Below, one piece after another: positions 32,359 through 41,606 of a DNA stretch of 54,903 bases. Each line of letters begins with the position of its first letter. The first letter of the stretch is position 1. The stretch comes from DTU018 sp003444615 (GTDB taxonomy: Bacteria; Bacillota; Syntrophomonadia; Syntrophomonadales; Syntrophomonadaceae), in assembly GCA_049656905.1 (NCBI GenBank), contig JBASMO010000033.1, forward strand, positions 1-54,903, in the 5' to 3' direction. A program made the position numbers and the translations under genes. The notes under the pieces were generated by a model, which made no database searches, had not been told where the DNA came from, and saw only the letters and a list, made by a program, of their open reading frames with translations.

Positions 32359-33543
32359 TTAAAACATCTGGGCATAATAGTGCTTGATTATGCTGTGACC
32401 ATAGGTATCTTGGTTGGCAAAGGCCTCCTCTAGACTGGAATATTTATTCCTGTCATAGCCTGGCACAGCCCACTTTCCTCCCAAATCAATCCAGCAGGGA
32501 GCACATCCCCGGTTAACTAAGCTAAAACGCGGGTCAAGTAAAGTAGTTCCTTCCGGTAGGGGTTTTTTGGTGGCATAGGCATAGAGATGCTGTATCTGGG
32601 CTTCTACCCCATCCTCCGGGGTAGCAAATATGGCTCCATGTACCCCTTCTTCAAAGCGAACCCGGGCAGGGTCAGCTCCCCTCAAATCCTCATCTCCGGT
32701 AGCTGCTACTCCGGTAGCCGCCAGCCCACAGTAGTTATTCTGCCAGGGCTGGACAATGCCAGTAAATCTCCACCAGCCTGTCTCCTTGGCCGCCTGGCAG
32801 AAGGCCAGATCACCCCGCACCCCGTATTTCGCACCGATTTGCAGGTATAAATCAACCAGATCCGGAGCATTGGGGTTGTTCTTGTACAGAAGAGCCCGCA
32901 GCTGTTGGGCACTTGCCTGAGCCGGCCCCATTATCAGAGCTTCCATATCCAGAGCTTTATCAGTGCTCGAATCCGAGGGCTGCCCTTTTTGCGAATCTAC
33001 TGGTTCCTCTTTTGCAGAGGGCTCCTGATGAGGAACCGGAGATTCTTCAACGGGCGGCTCTACTGGCTGAACAGGTATGGTTGACGGCTCGGGGCGACTT
33101 ATGTATACCTCATATTTTTTCTCATTCCATTCCACTCTCATGCCCATTTCTTCACTAATCAGGCGTATAGGTACCATGGTACGGTCATTAAGAATGAAGG
33201 GATCGGCATCGCTTTTTAACTCACAGCCATTAAAGAAAATACGTATGGTGCTCTGGGGTGAACCATATTCCCCAGCCGGCGCCATCAGGTAGTTCTCATT
33301 AGCGGAGATCAGAACGAAATAATTATCAGCATCCCAGTTGACAACTAGCCCCAATCTTTCACTGATAGCCCGTAGAGGAACCATGGTACGATCCTGACGA
33401 ATTACCGGGCTCACTTCCGAAACTAATGGTTTGCCCTCAATATAAATAGCTACTGTACTGGGCTGAGCCCATACAGGAGCAGTAAAGACCGTCGTTAATA
33501 ACATCATAGTTAAACAAATTATAGATATACTTTTATGTCGCAC
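32359..33543 (-). CDS. Secreted cell-wall protein: copper-amine-oxidase-N-like repeats plus glucosaminidase domain
   Basis: A Sec signal peptide (KSISIICLTMMLLTTVFTAPVWA) is followed by two copies of the copper amine oxidase N-terminal-type repeat (PVIRQDRTMVPLRAISERLG and PFILNDRTMVPIRLISEEMG), a Pro/Glu-rich linker at about 155-200, and a C-terminal N-acetylglucosaminidase-type domain (LVDLYLQIGAKYGVRGDLAFCQAAKETGWWRF, with the likely catalytic Glu). The repeats do not imply amine oxidation; in Clostridia they are wall-binding or protein-binding modules. The enzyme probably trims peptidoglycan. It is monocistronic, and its binding site AGGAGG is at 33547. Confidence 0.85.
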   Translation of the reverse strand: MRHKSISIICLTMMLLTTVFTAPVWAQPSTVAIYIEGKPLVSEVSPVIRQDRTMVPLRAISERLGLVVNWDADNYFVLISANENYLMAPAGEYGSPQSTIRIFFNGCELKSDADPFILNDRTMVPIRLISEEMGMRVEWNEKKYEVYISRPEPSTIPVQPVEPPVEESPVPHQEPSAKEEPVDSQKGQPSDSSTDKALDMEALIMGPAQASAQQLRALLYKNNPNAPDLVDLYLQIGAKYGVRGDLAFCQAAKETGWWRFTGIVQPWQNNYCGLAATGVAATGDEDLRGADPARVRFEEGVHGAIFATPEDGVEAQIQHLYAYATKKPLPEGTTLLDPRFSLVNRGCAPCWIDLGGKWAVPGYDRNKYSSLEEAFANQDTYGHSIIKHYYAQMF

Positions 33544-33862
33544 TGTAAAACCTCCTGTTGAAATGATGCTGTTACTAGCTTAAACAGTGATAATATTCCT
33601 GTCTATACCCGTTTTTTCCTGCCCGAGCATACTTATCTTATTTGTTTTATACGTTAATTAGCACTATTTCCCTACAGTACGACTTAACAAATTGGCTGTT
33701 TTGCCATCTTTAGGGCTTCCTCCCTAAACTTCAACATTTCTTGAGCTTAAAAACGGGTTAAACGTCCCCATAATATGACAAGCTTTGGTCCTATTTTAGG
33801 GTATGTTAAAAATACCTTCATTGTCGTCATTATTTGGGTTCGATGATTAAGGAGGTATTATT
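33544..33862. other. Divergent intergenic region between cell-wall hydrolase and histidine kinase
   Basis: It holds the two ribosome binding sites at its ends and one small hairpin (TTTAGGG/CCCTAAA, around 33711-33731). A possible kinase promoter (TTGGTC, 16-17 bp, TAAAAA near 33786-33814) is weak. I see no gene or known RNA. Confidence 0.4.
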
Positions 33863-35710
33863 ATGTCAGATTGGACATGCATGAGCGATAAACAATATCT
33901 AATTCTGGAGAATTCCAGCGAGAGTATAGTAATCATCAATCTCAACGGTATGGTTGAATATATGAACTATCAGGCCCGGCTGATTTTCGACTGTCAGGAC
34001 TACACTGCTATGCACTACCGGGATGTACTGCGTCCCGGTCCTAAAAACTATGGAACTCTATTGGATGCCATCGATCAATCCATTACTTCCCACCTGGGTT
34101 GGCAATGTGAATGCAGTCTGACCGTACAGGGGCAATCAAGGTTTTTCAGGCACCGGTTTAAGCCTCTGGTATTAGCAGAGGAAATCACAGCTTATGCCCT
34201 TATGTCTACCGATATCACCGATTTGGTTAAAGCGAGAGAGCAAGCAGCGTCGGCTAACCTAGCTAAAAGCCAGTTTCTCGCCAATATGAGCCATGAGATC
34301 CGCACCCCTATGGTCGGTATCCTGGGATCGGTGGATTTGCTGGAACAAACCGAATTAGACCCCAATCAAGCGGAAAATGTGCAGATTATTCGCGAATGCG
34401 GGGAACAACTATTGGCTATGATAAACGATATCCTGGATGTGTCCAAAATAGAAGTTGGTTTAGTTGATTGTTACCCTGAACCTACCAATCTTTTTGACCT
34501 TCTAGCCCGGACCCTAAGTATCACCGACCCTATGCTTAAAAACAAAGGGTTAACTCTTAAGCTGGACCTGGAACCAAATTTGCCGGAACAGTCATTACTG
34601 GATGCCGGCAAATTGCGCCAAGTTCTATTGAATCTTCTTTCCAATGCCATTAAATTTACCCCCAAAGGGACTATCACTATTAAGGTCAGATCTGAACAAG
34701 AAAAGGACCAACAGTTTTTAATGATTTCTGTATCCGATACCGGCATAGGTATTCCTATAGAGCAACTGCAAAACATATTCAATCCTTTTACCCAGGCAGA
34801 TAATTCGGCTACCCGGGGATTTGGCGGCACTGGATTAGGATTATATATCAGCAAGCGTTTAATTGAGGTAATGGGAGGCGAATTATGGGCAGAAAGCCAA
34901 GAAAACTGTGGGACTACTTTTTATCTCCGGGTACCTTTATCACCTGTGGTACCTGATGAGACACTTGGGCCTGACCCTGCTGAGGAATCTGCCCCGGTCA
35001 ACCATGATCTGGCTCTGGAATTTAACCCAGTAGAAATATTGGTTGTGGAGGATAACGATTTAAGCCGCAAGATAGTATCACAAATGCTGACTAATTACGG
35101 TTTTCAGGTTTCCGAGGCAGCAAACGGTCTAGAATGTCTCCACTTATTACAAGACCATCACTTTGACCTAATATTAATGGATATGCAGATGCCCGTTATG
35201 GATGGCTATGAGGCTACCCGACTGATTCGGGAAACCAGCGAACAAAAATCCATACCCATCATTGCTATGACTGCCCATGCCCTGACTGGAGACCGGGAAA
35301 AGTGTTTGGCAGCTGGCTGCACCTCCTATATAGCCAAGCCTTTTAAGACCGAGGAGTTGATTTCAGAAATAAGCCAGCATCTCGGCAGAAGCAGCCATCG
35401 CTCCGCTAAGCCACAAGCAGGACTGCAGCAACACTTAGTAGAGCAACTCCTGCTGGAATTTTTACAACAGCTAGATGAATTGATTCAGGACCTAGAGAAA
35501 GCTGTACAGCAAAATGATATTGAGCAGATTGCCAGCATTAGTCACGACATCAAAGGAGTTGCTGGTCTATATGGCTACATGGATATTTCCAAAACCGCTT
35601 CTGAAATCGAACAAGCCGCCCGGGACCACGGTATTGCGCGAATTCGCATATTAGTGGATAAAATCCATCAGGAGTTCACCCTCATAAATAACCAAACCAT
35701 GCAAATATAG
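33863..35710 (+). CDS. Hybrid histidine kinase (PAS-HisKA-HATPase-REC-HPT)
   Basis: The 615-residue cytoplasmic sensor has no membrane span. Domains in order: a PAS domain (about 10-120, IVIINLNGMVEYMNYQARLIF), HisKA with FLANMSHEIRTPM (phospho-His144), a HATPase with N box, DTGIGIP and GFGGTGLGLYISK, a receiver domain (about 390-510, VVEDNDLSRK... LMDMQMPVMDGYE with the phospho-Asp), and a C-terminal HPT domain (ISHDIKGVAGLYG). This is a complete internal phosphorelay that lacks only the output regulator, which is not nearby. ATG follows AAGGAGG. Confidence 0.92.
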   Translation: MSDWTCMSDKQYLILENSSESIVIINLNGMVEYMNYQARLIFDCQDYTAMHYRDVLRPGPKNYGTLLDAIDQSITSHLGWQCECSLTVQGQSRFFRHRFKPLVLAEEITAYALMSTDITDLVKAREQAASANLAKSQFLANMSHEIRTPMVGILGSVDLLEQTELDPNQAENVQIIRECGEQLLAMINDILDVSKIEVGLVDCYPEPTNLFDLLARTLSITDPMLKNKGLTLKLDLEPNLPEQSLLDAGKLRQVLLNLLSNAIKFTPKGTITIKVRSEQEKDQQFLMISVSDTGIGIPIEQLQNIFNPFTQADNSATRGFGGTGLGLYISKRLIEVMGGELWAESQENCGTTFYLRVPLSPVVPDETLGPDPAEESAPVNHDLALEFNPVEILVVEDNDLSRKIVSQMLTNYGFQVSEAANGLECLHLLQDHHFDLILMDMQMPVMDGYEATRLIRETSEQKSIPIIAMTAHALTGDREKCLAAGCTSYIAKPFKTEELISEISQHLGRSSHRSAKPQAGLQQHLVEQLLLEFLQQLDELIQDLEKAVQQNDIEQIASISHDIKGVAGLYGYMDISKTASEIEQAARDHGIARIRILVDKIHQEFTLINNQTMQI

Positions 35711-35789
35711 GCTGCCATAACCGCAACTTGACAGCAGCCTCACACCGCGTTATTATCAGAATATTCTAACTACTATAGGAGGACTTGTC

Positions 35790-36623
35790 TTGGCTAGAAT
35801 CATAATAACCGATAGTACCTCAGACCTTCCCCGGGATATTGTTGAACAACACAGCATTTTGACAGTACCCCTAAATATTCACCTGCAGGACACTGTTTAT
35901 AAAGATGGTGTCGATATCCAACCTTCTGAACTATATCACCGTCTGCGGACTGAGGATATCTTTCCCCAAACTTCCCAGCCAGCCGCAGGAGATTTCTTAA
36001 AAATCTACCAAACCTTAAAACCCGGTGATGAATGCTTGGTATTATGTATATCCTCTGAGTTGTCGGGAACTTATCAATCTGCCCAAATTGCCCGGGATAT
36101 TGCCACGGAAAAAATACCAGCGGATATACACATAGTAGACTCCCGTTCGGCTTCCATCGGCTTAGGGCTTCAGGTTATCTATGCCCAACAGTGTTTCGAC
36201 CAAGGTAAGGATATGGAACAGACTCTTTTTGAATTAGCCGAACTGCGCCGGCGAATGCGTATTCTATTTGCCGTAGATACCCTGGACTATCTAGCCCGGG
36301 GAGGAAGAATCAGCCAGCTGAGCATGCGGTTAGGCAACTTGCTGCAGTTGAAGCCAGTCCTGCATTTGGAAGACGGACGCATTGAGTTGCTGGACAAGGT
36401 GCGGACCAAACCTAAAGCAATACAGCGCATCTTGGATGCTTTTATAAAGGAAGCCCCCCAGGCCCAGCAGGTGGCCGTAGTACACATTGATGCTCTCGAT
36501 GAAGGACACAGCTTGCTGGAAAGAGTCCAGCAGCATTACTCAGGCCCAATCATGCTGATTCAGTGCGGCGCGGTAGTCGGTTCCCACGCCGGCCCGGGTA
36601 CGGTCGGTATTTGCTGGTATTAA
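35790..36623 (+). CDS. DegV family fatty-acid-binding protein (second of two)
   Basis: A 277-residue paralogue of the gene at 439-1284: IITDSTSDLPRDIVEQH, the SSELSGTYQSAQ motif, DSRSASIGLGLQVI, LDYLARGGRISQL and SHAGPGTVGI. The start is TTG, eight to nine bases after AGGAGG. It follows the histidine kinase by 79 bases and ends in a terminator. Two copies in one window, both far from a FakA-type kinase, suggest separate lipid-binding roles. Confidence 0.9.
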   Translation: MARIIITDSTSDLPRDIVEQHSILTVPLNIHLQDTVYKDGVDIQPSELYHRLRTEDIFPQTSQPAAGDFLKIYQTLKPGDECLVLCISSELSGTYQSAQIARDIATEKIPADIHIVDSRSASIGLGLQVIYAQQCFDQGKDMEQTLFELAELRRRMRILFAVDTLDYLARGGRISQLSMRLGNLLQLKPVLHLEDGRIELLDKVRTKPKAIQRILDAFIKEAPQAQQVAVVHIDALDEGHSLLERVQQHYSGPIMLIQCGAVVGSHAGPGTVGICWY

Positions 36624-36655
36624 GGAGTAAGGCAGAGTAAGCTAGTCAAATATAA

Positions 36656-36842
36656 CCACCCTCCTGACTCCGAAAAGGCCAACACCCTGCCAGAGCGAGC
36701 AAAAAGGTTAAAAGCAAGGCAAGCGGAAAGCCCGTGATCGAGACGTACATAAGGTACGGCGATTGAGCGGGCTTTTAATGTTAACACAGCTATTAGCCCT
36801 TTTTTACACTCTGAGGTCAGACGTAAGTCTGGCCTTTTGGTC
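36656..36842. repeat. Structured intergenic element, possible dispersed repeat, ending in a terminator
   Basis: The core is a large stem-loop AAAGCCCG-tgATCGagaCGTAC-ataag-GTACG...GCGGGCTTT (about 36727-36775). The flanks are imperfectly inverted: CGAAAAGGCCAAC...CAGAGCGAGCAAAAAGG on the left against a mirrored CCAAAAGGCCAGAC...CTCAGAGTGTAAAAAAGGG on the right. No coding frame fits. The right flank supplies the terminator of the DegV gene. Repeat status is inferred from the mirrored flanks only. The remaining gap to 36947 shows just the feoA binding site. Confidence 0.4.
36815..36838 (+). terminator. Terminator of the second DegV gene
   Basis: GGTCAGAC-gtaa-GTCTGGCC with one G-T pair, followed by TTTT. 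It lies nearly 200 bases after the stop codon, at the right edge of the structured element. Confidence 0.6.
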
Positions 36843-36947
36843 ATTACGGTTGGAACCAAGTACAACAGTATTTCATAGAATCACAGTATAGAAGTTAGAT
36901 GTGGCTAACCAAGTTAAACGCTGATAACAAAAGGAGGTTATTAACAG

Positions 36948-37178
36948 GTGAATATAAAACTGCCCCAGCTGCGGCCGGGTCAAAGAGGTATAGTGCAGGA
37001 GATTCAGGGTGAAGGCCTGACGAGAAGGCGTATGCTGGATCTGGGTATGGTTCCTGGAACCTTAGTAGAAGTGGTGCGCCGCAGTCCTTTGGGAGACCCA
37101 GTAGCCTATCAAATCCGGGGAGCAGTTATAGCTCTTAGAAAGGATGAAGCCAGCTATATAAACGTAACTACCTGCTAA
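36948..37178 (+). CDS. feoA: FeoA-domain protein
   Basis: A 76-residue SH3-like FeoA protein (LRPGQRGIVQEIQGEGLTRRRMLDLGMVPGTLVEVVRRSPLGDPVAYQIRGAVIALRKDEA...), which assists the FeoB iron(II) transporter at the membrane. GTG start after AAAGGAGG. It begins a three-gene feo operon, 29 bases before the FeoB G-domain gene. No Fur-type operator was recognised upstream. Confidence 0.92.
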   Translation: MNIKLPQLRPGQRGIVQEIQGEGLTRRRMLDLGMVPGTLVEVVRRSPLGDPVAYQIRGAVIALRKDEASYINVTTC

Positions 37179-37207
37179 AAATAGATGGGGCGAAAGGAGA
37201 CAATGAT

Positions 37208-37939
37208 ATGGACGGCTCTGACCTAACCCTTCTAAACCATAGAAACAGTAACGAAGAACCCGTGATTGCTCTGGCCGGTAACCCTAATACTGGAAAGAGC
37301 ACCCTTTTTAACGCTCTTACTGGTTTGCATCAACATACCGGTAACTGGCCGGGGAAAACAGTGCTGCATAGCCGCGGTCACTATGTTTATCAAGGAATAA
37401 ACTATACGGTGGTTGACCTGCCGGGAACTTATTCATTAATTGCCAATTCTATTGACGAGGAAGTGGCCCGTGACTTTATATGCTTTCAAAAGCCTGAGGT
37501 TACGGTAGTTGTTGCCGATGCTACCTGCTTGGAGCGCAACCTTAATCTAGTCCTGCAAATCATGGAAATCACCAGCCAGGTAATCCTGGCGGTGAACTTA
37601 ATGGACGAAGCCCGGCGTAAAAAAATAACCATCGATGATAAAGAACTGCAAAGGCGGTTAGGAGTGCCGGTGGTCCCCATGGAAGCCCGTCAGGGGGTGG
37701 GAGTAAGTGAGCTTAAGGATACCATAGCCCAGGTTATTGACCGGCGTATAGTGCCCCATCCTCGTCTAGTTCGTTATGAACCAGATATCGAGGATGCCAT
37801 TGCTCTCCTGGAACCCCAAATAATACGAGCATTAGGGGATGGGATAAGTGCTCGCTGGCTTAGTCTGCGCATTTTGGAAGGAAATCTGGACATCGTTAAA
37901 AACTTTTTGCCTGCCAGCTTAATCAAGGAGGCCGTTTAA
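37208..37939 (+). CDS. feoB: FeoB N-terminal GTPase, separate gene
   Basis: Residues about 20-190 are the FeoB G domain: GNPNTGKSTLFNALTG (G1), the TGNWPGKTV switch, VVDLPGTYSL (G3) and VNLMDEA (G4), then a short helical GDI-like region to residue 243. The protein stops before any membrane segment; the transporter part is the next gene. Normal FeoB joins both in one chain of 600-770 residues. The split is genuine here because the downstream half has its own start and binding site. Confidence 0.9.
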   Translation: MDGSDLTLLNHRNSNEEPVIALAGNPNTGKSTLFNALTGLHQHTGNWPGKTVLHSRGHYVYQGINYTVVDLPGTYSLIANSIDEEVARDFICFQKPEVTVVVADATCLERNLNLVLQIMEITSQVILAVNLMDEARRKKITIDDKELQRRLGVPVVPMEARQGVGVSELKDTIAQVIDRRIVPHPRLVRYEPDIEDAIALLEPQIIRALGDGISARWLSLRILEGNLDIVKNFLPASLIKEAV

Positions 37940-37941
37940 TC

Positions 37942-39327
37942 TTGAGCCATCAAACTATTAAGCTCGATAGTCTCCCGCTTAGTATTCCTAAGTTGGAACG
38001 CGCCCCCCATACCATAGCTGACAGTATTGTCAGGAGTATTTACTGGGAAGCCGAGAAGATAGCTCAAGCCAGTACCAGTTGTGCTGTTGAGGCCCGCATA
38101 AATTGGGATAGGAAGATCGACGACATTCTTACCTCCCGGCTGTGGGGTTTCCCTGTTATGTTGTTGATGCTGACCGGAGTTCTATGGCTTACTATCAGCG
38201 GTGCCAATGTGCCTTCGGAACTGCTGGCTACTGGACTATTCTGGCTGCACGACCGTCTGCTGGATTTATTTATAGCCCTAAACGCTCCCCATTGGTTAAC
38301 CGGCTTTTTCGTTTTAGGTGTGTTTCGCTCGGTGGCCTGGGTGGTATCGGTAATGCTGCCTCCTATGGCCATCTTTTTCCCTCTTTTCACCCTGTTGGAA
38401 GATGCCGGCTATCTTCCCCGGGTTGCTTTCAATCTGGATGCTTGTTTTAAGAAAGCCGGAGCCCACGGAAAACAGGCTCTTACCATGTGCATGGGACTGG
38501 GGTGCAATGCTGCTGGTACCATTTCCTGCCGCATTATTGACTCTCCCCGGGAACGGTTGATCGCTACCCTCACCAACAACTTTGTACCCTGTAATGGTCG
38601 CTTTCCCACTTTGATTGTTCTGTCATCCATCTTTATTGGCGGAACTGTGGCCATATCATGGCAAGGGTTGTCTGCCGCCCTGTCGGTAGCTGCGGTTATG
38701 GTTTTAGGGGTAGTGATAACTCTACTGGTCTCCTGGCTGCTTTCCAAAACCTTATTAAAAGGGCAGCCCTCTAGTTTCGCCTTGGAACTTCCTCCTTACC
38801 GCAAGCCTAAGATTGGGGAAGTAATAATACGGTCTATTCTTGACCGCACCCTGTTTGTTTTAGGTCGGGCTGTGGTAATTGCAGCACCAGCAGGGGGTTT
38901 GGTGTGGGTATTAGCCAATACCAGTTGGGGGGATACTACTACATTAGCAGCTATTGCTGGGTGGTTGGACGGCTTTGCCCGGTTAATGGGCTTGGATGGA
39001 TATATTCTATTGGCCTTTATACTGGGACTGCCCGCCAATGAAATTGTTTTGCCCACCTTGATCATGAGCTATTTGGCAGAAGGAGCATTGCTGGAACTTA
39101 ACAGCGTGGCAGCGTTGCACCATTTGCTGGTTGAACAATACGGATGGACCTGGTTAACCGCGGTTTGCGTTATGCTGTTTTCTCTCTGTCACTGGCCTTG
39201 TGGTACCACCTTATACACGATTAAAAAGGAGACTAACAGTTGGAAATGGACTGGTATGGCCTTTCTTCTTCCTACTCTGGTGGGCATATTTCTCTGCATG
39301 GCCGTAACTTTTGTAGTTGGGCTCTGA
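37942..39327 (+). CDS. feoB: FeoB C-terminal membrane transporter, separate gene
   Basis: A short cytoplasmic N-terminus of about 60 residues leads into eight or more spans with the two FeoB Gate regions: MGLGCNAAGTISCRIIDSPRERLIATLTNNFVPCNGRFP, and later LGLPANEIVLPTLIMSYL. Cysteines in GLGCN and VPCNG are the conserved iron-path residues. It starts with TTG ten bases after AAGGAGG, which lies inside the end of the GTPase gene, in a different frame (+2). The two proteins sum to about 704 residues, a full FeoB. They must associate as subunits. Confidence 0.9.
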   Translation: MSHQTIKLDSLPLSIPKLERAPHTIADSIVRSIYWEAEKIAQASTSCAVEARINWDRKIDDILTSRLWGFPVMLLMLTGVLWLTISGANVPSELLATGLFWLHDRLLDLFIALNAPHWLTGFFVLGVFRSVAWVVSVMLPPMAIFFPLFTLLEDAGYLPRVAFNLDACFKKAGAHGKQALTMCMGLGCNAAGTISCRIIDSPRERLIATLTNNFVPCNGRFPTLIVLSSIFIGGTVAISWQGLSAALSVAAVMVLGVVITLLVSWLLSKTLLKGQPSSFALELPPYRKPKIGEVIIRSILDRTLFVLGRAVVIAAPAGGLVWVLANTSWGDTTTLAAIAGWLDGFARLMGLDGYILLAFILGLPANEIVLPTLIMSYLAEGALLELNSVAALHHLLVEQYGWTWLTAVCVMLFSLCHWPCGTTLYTIKKETNSWKWTGMAFLLPTLVGIFLCMAVTFVVGL

Positions 39328-39339
39328 GCTAGAATGAAA

Positions 39340-39381
39340 AAGGGAACCCCGACGGATTTTTGTATGCCCAGGGGTTCCCTT
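39340..39381. terminator. Bidirectional terminator between feoB and metF
   Basis: Perfect 11-bp stem AAGGGAACCCC (39340-39350) / GGGGTTCCCTT (39371-39381). The minus-strand side ends in TTTTT; the plus-strand side in TATATTTA. Confidence 0.88.
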
Positions 39382-39407
39382 ATATTTAGCACTGGAATTG
39401 GCTTTTT

Positions 39408-40280
39408 TTAGCTCCGGTTTATGCCTATATTATTAACGATTTCCGCAATTTGCTCCGGTTTGTTCATGGTGTATAAATGCACGCCGGCTACACCATCATC
39501 AATTAAGTCCAGCACCTGTTCACTGGCATATTCGATACCCGCCTTTTCCATGTCAGCGGGAATGTTTTCATATCGTTCTACCAAACTCAGCAGCTTAGAG
39601 GGTATAGATGCGCCGCACAGATAAATCATCTTCTTAATCTGTTTGGCATTCAATACCGGCATAATTCCTGGAATTATGGGGCAATTAATGCCTTTAGCCA
39701 TGGCCCGGTCTACAAAGTCATAGAAAATACGGTTGTCAAAAAACAACTGGGTAATTAGAAAATCAACCCCGCAATCCACCTTGTTTTTCAAGTTCTCCAG
39801 GTCTTCGCTCAACCTGCGGCACTCGGGATGCCCTTCGGGATGGGCCGCAGCAGCAATGCCAAAGTCAGCTAGCTGTCGGGCATCATTGATAAGCTGAAAA
39901 GCATAGCGATACTCTTGTTGGTCCAGTTGAAAGTTTTCCTGTTCTTCCGGGAAATCGCCCCGCAAAGCCATTATGTTTATAATGCCTTCCCCCAGTAAGT
40001 CCTGGAGTATTTGATGTATTTCCTCACGGGTATGACGAACACAGGTTAAATGGGCCAGGGACTCCACTTTATAATCGTTTTTTATACGAGCGGCTATCTC
40101 CACGGTCCGGTCCCGACTACTCCCCCCCGCTCCATAGGTTACGCTGATAAAGCCCGGCTGCAGGCGAATAAGTTTTTCTACGGTGGTAAATACCGTTTCC
40201 AGAGGATAATCCATGCGCGGAGGAAATATCTCCAGTGATAAAACCGGAGACTCTTGCCGGTACAAATCAATAATCTTCAT
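39408..40280 (-). CDS. metF: Methylenetetrahydrofolate reductase
   Basis: A 290-residue MetF barrel: SLEIFPPRMDYPLETVF, ISVTYGAGGSSRDRT, HLTCVRHTREEI, ALRGDFP and DFLITQLFFDN, which include the FAD and folate contacts. It reduces 5,10-methylene- to 5-methyl-tetrahydrofolate for methionine or for a C1 pathway. I start at ATG 40280 (MKIIDLY), which matches the family; an upstream extension to 40334 has no support. It is the last gene of the gat-citrate operon, 40 bases after icd. No MetV partner is present. Confidence 0.92.
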   Translation of the reverse strand: MKIIDLYRQESPVLSLEIFPPRMDYPLETVFTTVEKLIRLQPGFISVTYGAGGSSRDRTVEIAARIKNDYKVESLAHLTCVRHTREEIHQILQDLLGEGIINIMALRGDFPEEQENFQLDQQEYRYAFQLINDARQLADFGIAAAAHPEGHPECRRLSEDLENLKNKVDCGVDFLITQLFFDNRIFYDFVDRAMAKGINCPIIPGIMPVLNAKQIKKMIYLCGASIPSKLLSLVERYENIPADMEKAGIEYASEQVLDLIDDGVAGVHLYTMNKPEQIAEIVNNIGINRS

Positions 40281-40320
40281 ATTCCACCCCACCCCAAAGA
40301 AGTCATGCCCACTGCACCCG

Positions 40321-41586
40321 CTACATATTAGCAATCAAAGCATCGGCAAATTGGGAACACTTAACCTCAGTAGCGTCTTCCATGAGCCGGGCAAAGTCGT
40401 AAGTTACCACCTTACTGGCGATAGTCTTTTCCATAGCCGAAATAATCAGATCAGCTGCTTCATGCCAGTTTAAGTGTCTGAGCATCATCTCACCCGATAA
40501 AATAACTGATGAAGGGTTGACTTTATCTAAGCCCGCATACTTGGGCGCAGTACCATGGGTAGCCTCAAAAATAGCATGACCGGTTTCATAGTTAATGTTG
40601 GCTCCGGGAGCGATACCTATTCCACCCACTTGGGCAGCCAAGGCATCGGAAATATAGTCGCCATTTAAGTTCAAGGTAGCTATCACATCGAATTCGGCAG
40701 GACGGGTTAGAATTTGCTGTAGGAAAATATCGGCTATAGCATCCTTAATTATTATCTTACCGCTGTTTTCAGCTTCCTTCTGGGCAGCATCTGCGGCAGC
40801 ACTTCCCTCTTCATCCTTAATACGATCATATTGATCCCAGGTAAATACTTTATCGCCAAATTCCCTTTCGGCCAAGTCGTAGCCCCACTGCTTAAAAGCA
40901 CCTTCCGTGTACTTCATGATATTGCCTTTATGCACTAGGGTAACGCTTTTACGTCCATTATCGATAGCAAAGCGGATAGCCGCTCTCACCAGCCGTTCAG
41001 TTCCTTCCTTAGATACCGGTTTGATACCGATACCGGAAGTATCTGGGAAGCGAATTTTACTGACCCCCAGATCTTCCTGCAGGAAACGAATCAGTTTTTT
41101 CGCTTCCTCAGAATCCTCGGGATACTCGATACCTGCATATATGTCTTCGGTATTCTCTCGAAAGATTACCATATCAGTTAATTCGGGCCTTTTAACCGGG
41201 GAAGGAACTCCCTTGAAGTAGCGTACCGGACGGAGACAGGTGTAGAGATCCAGTTCCTGTCTTAGGGCTACATTTAAGGAGCGGATCCCACCTCCAATGG
41301 GAGTTGTTAAGGGTCCCTTGATAGCAATAATATACTCGCGGATGGTATCTAAGGTCTCCTGCGGCAGCCATTCGCCCTTCTGATTATAAGCCTTTTCCCC
41401 GGCCAGGACCTCTTCCCATACCAGTTTACGCTGGCCTTGGTAAGCTTTTTCCACTGCCGCGTCAAAGACTCTGGAAGCAGCCCTCCATATATCGGGTCCA
41501 GTTCCATCTCCCTCTATAAAAGGAATAACCGGATGATCAGGTACATTCAGTACACTATTTACTACAGTAATTTTCTCCCCCTGCAT
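40321..41586 (-). CDS. icd: NADP-type isocitrate dehydrogenase
   Basis: The 421-residue enzyme is very similar to E. coli Icd, with PFIEGDGTGPDIW, the substrate loop IRSLNVALRQELDLYTCLRPVR (Ser of the phosphorylation site), VIFRENTEDIYAGIEYP, LVHKGNIMKYTEGAF and NLNGDYISDALAAQVGGIGIAPGAN. It oxidises isocitrate to 2-oxoglutarate and CO2. ATG 41586, ten bases after ATAGGAGG, is preferred; 41607 would overlap the previous stop. Its place after leuC/leuD-like genes and a condensing enzyme makes the operon a 2-oxoglutarate branch. Confidence 0.92.
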   Translation of the reverse strand: MQGEKITVVNSVLNVPDHPVIPFIEGDGTGPDIWRAASRVFDAAVEKAYQGQRKLVWEEVLAGEKAYNQKGEWLPQETLDTIREYIIAIKGPLTTPIGGGIRSLNVALRQELDLYTCLRPVRYFKGVPSPVKRPELTDMVIFRENTEDIYAGIEYPEDSEEAKKLIRFLQEDLGVSKIRFPDTSGIGIKPVSKEGTERLVRAAIRFAIDNGRKSVTLVHKGNIMKYTEGAFKQWGYDLAEREFGDKVFTWDQYDRIKDEEGSAAADAAQKEAENSGKIIIKDAIADIFLQQILTRPAEFDVIATLNLNGDYISDALAAQVGGIGIAPGANINYETGHAIFEATHGTAPKYAGLDKVNPSSVILSGEMMLRHLNWHEAADLIISAMEKTIASKVVTYDFARLMEDATEVKCSQFADALIANM

Positions 41587-41606
41587 AGGTTGATTTCCTC
41601 CTATCA

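Noticed and set aside
33711..33731. Riboswitch in front of the cell-wall hydrolase or kinase gene
   Set aside because: Only one 7-bp hairpin is present, with none of the conserved core sequences of known riboswitch classes.
37930..37950. feoB split as a sequencing frameshift
   Set aside because: The second part has its own AAGGAGG at a suitable distance and a TTG start, and the first protein ends after a complete G domain.
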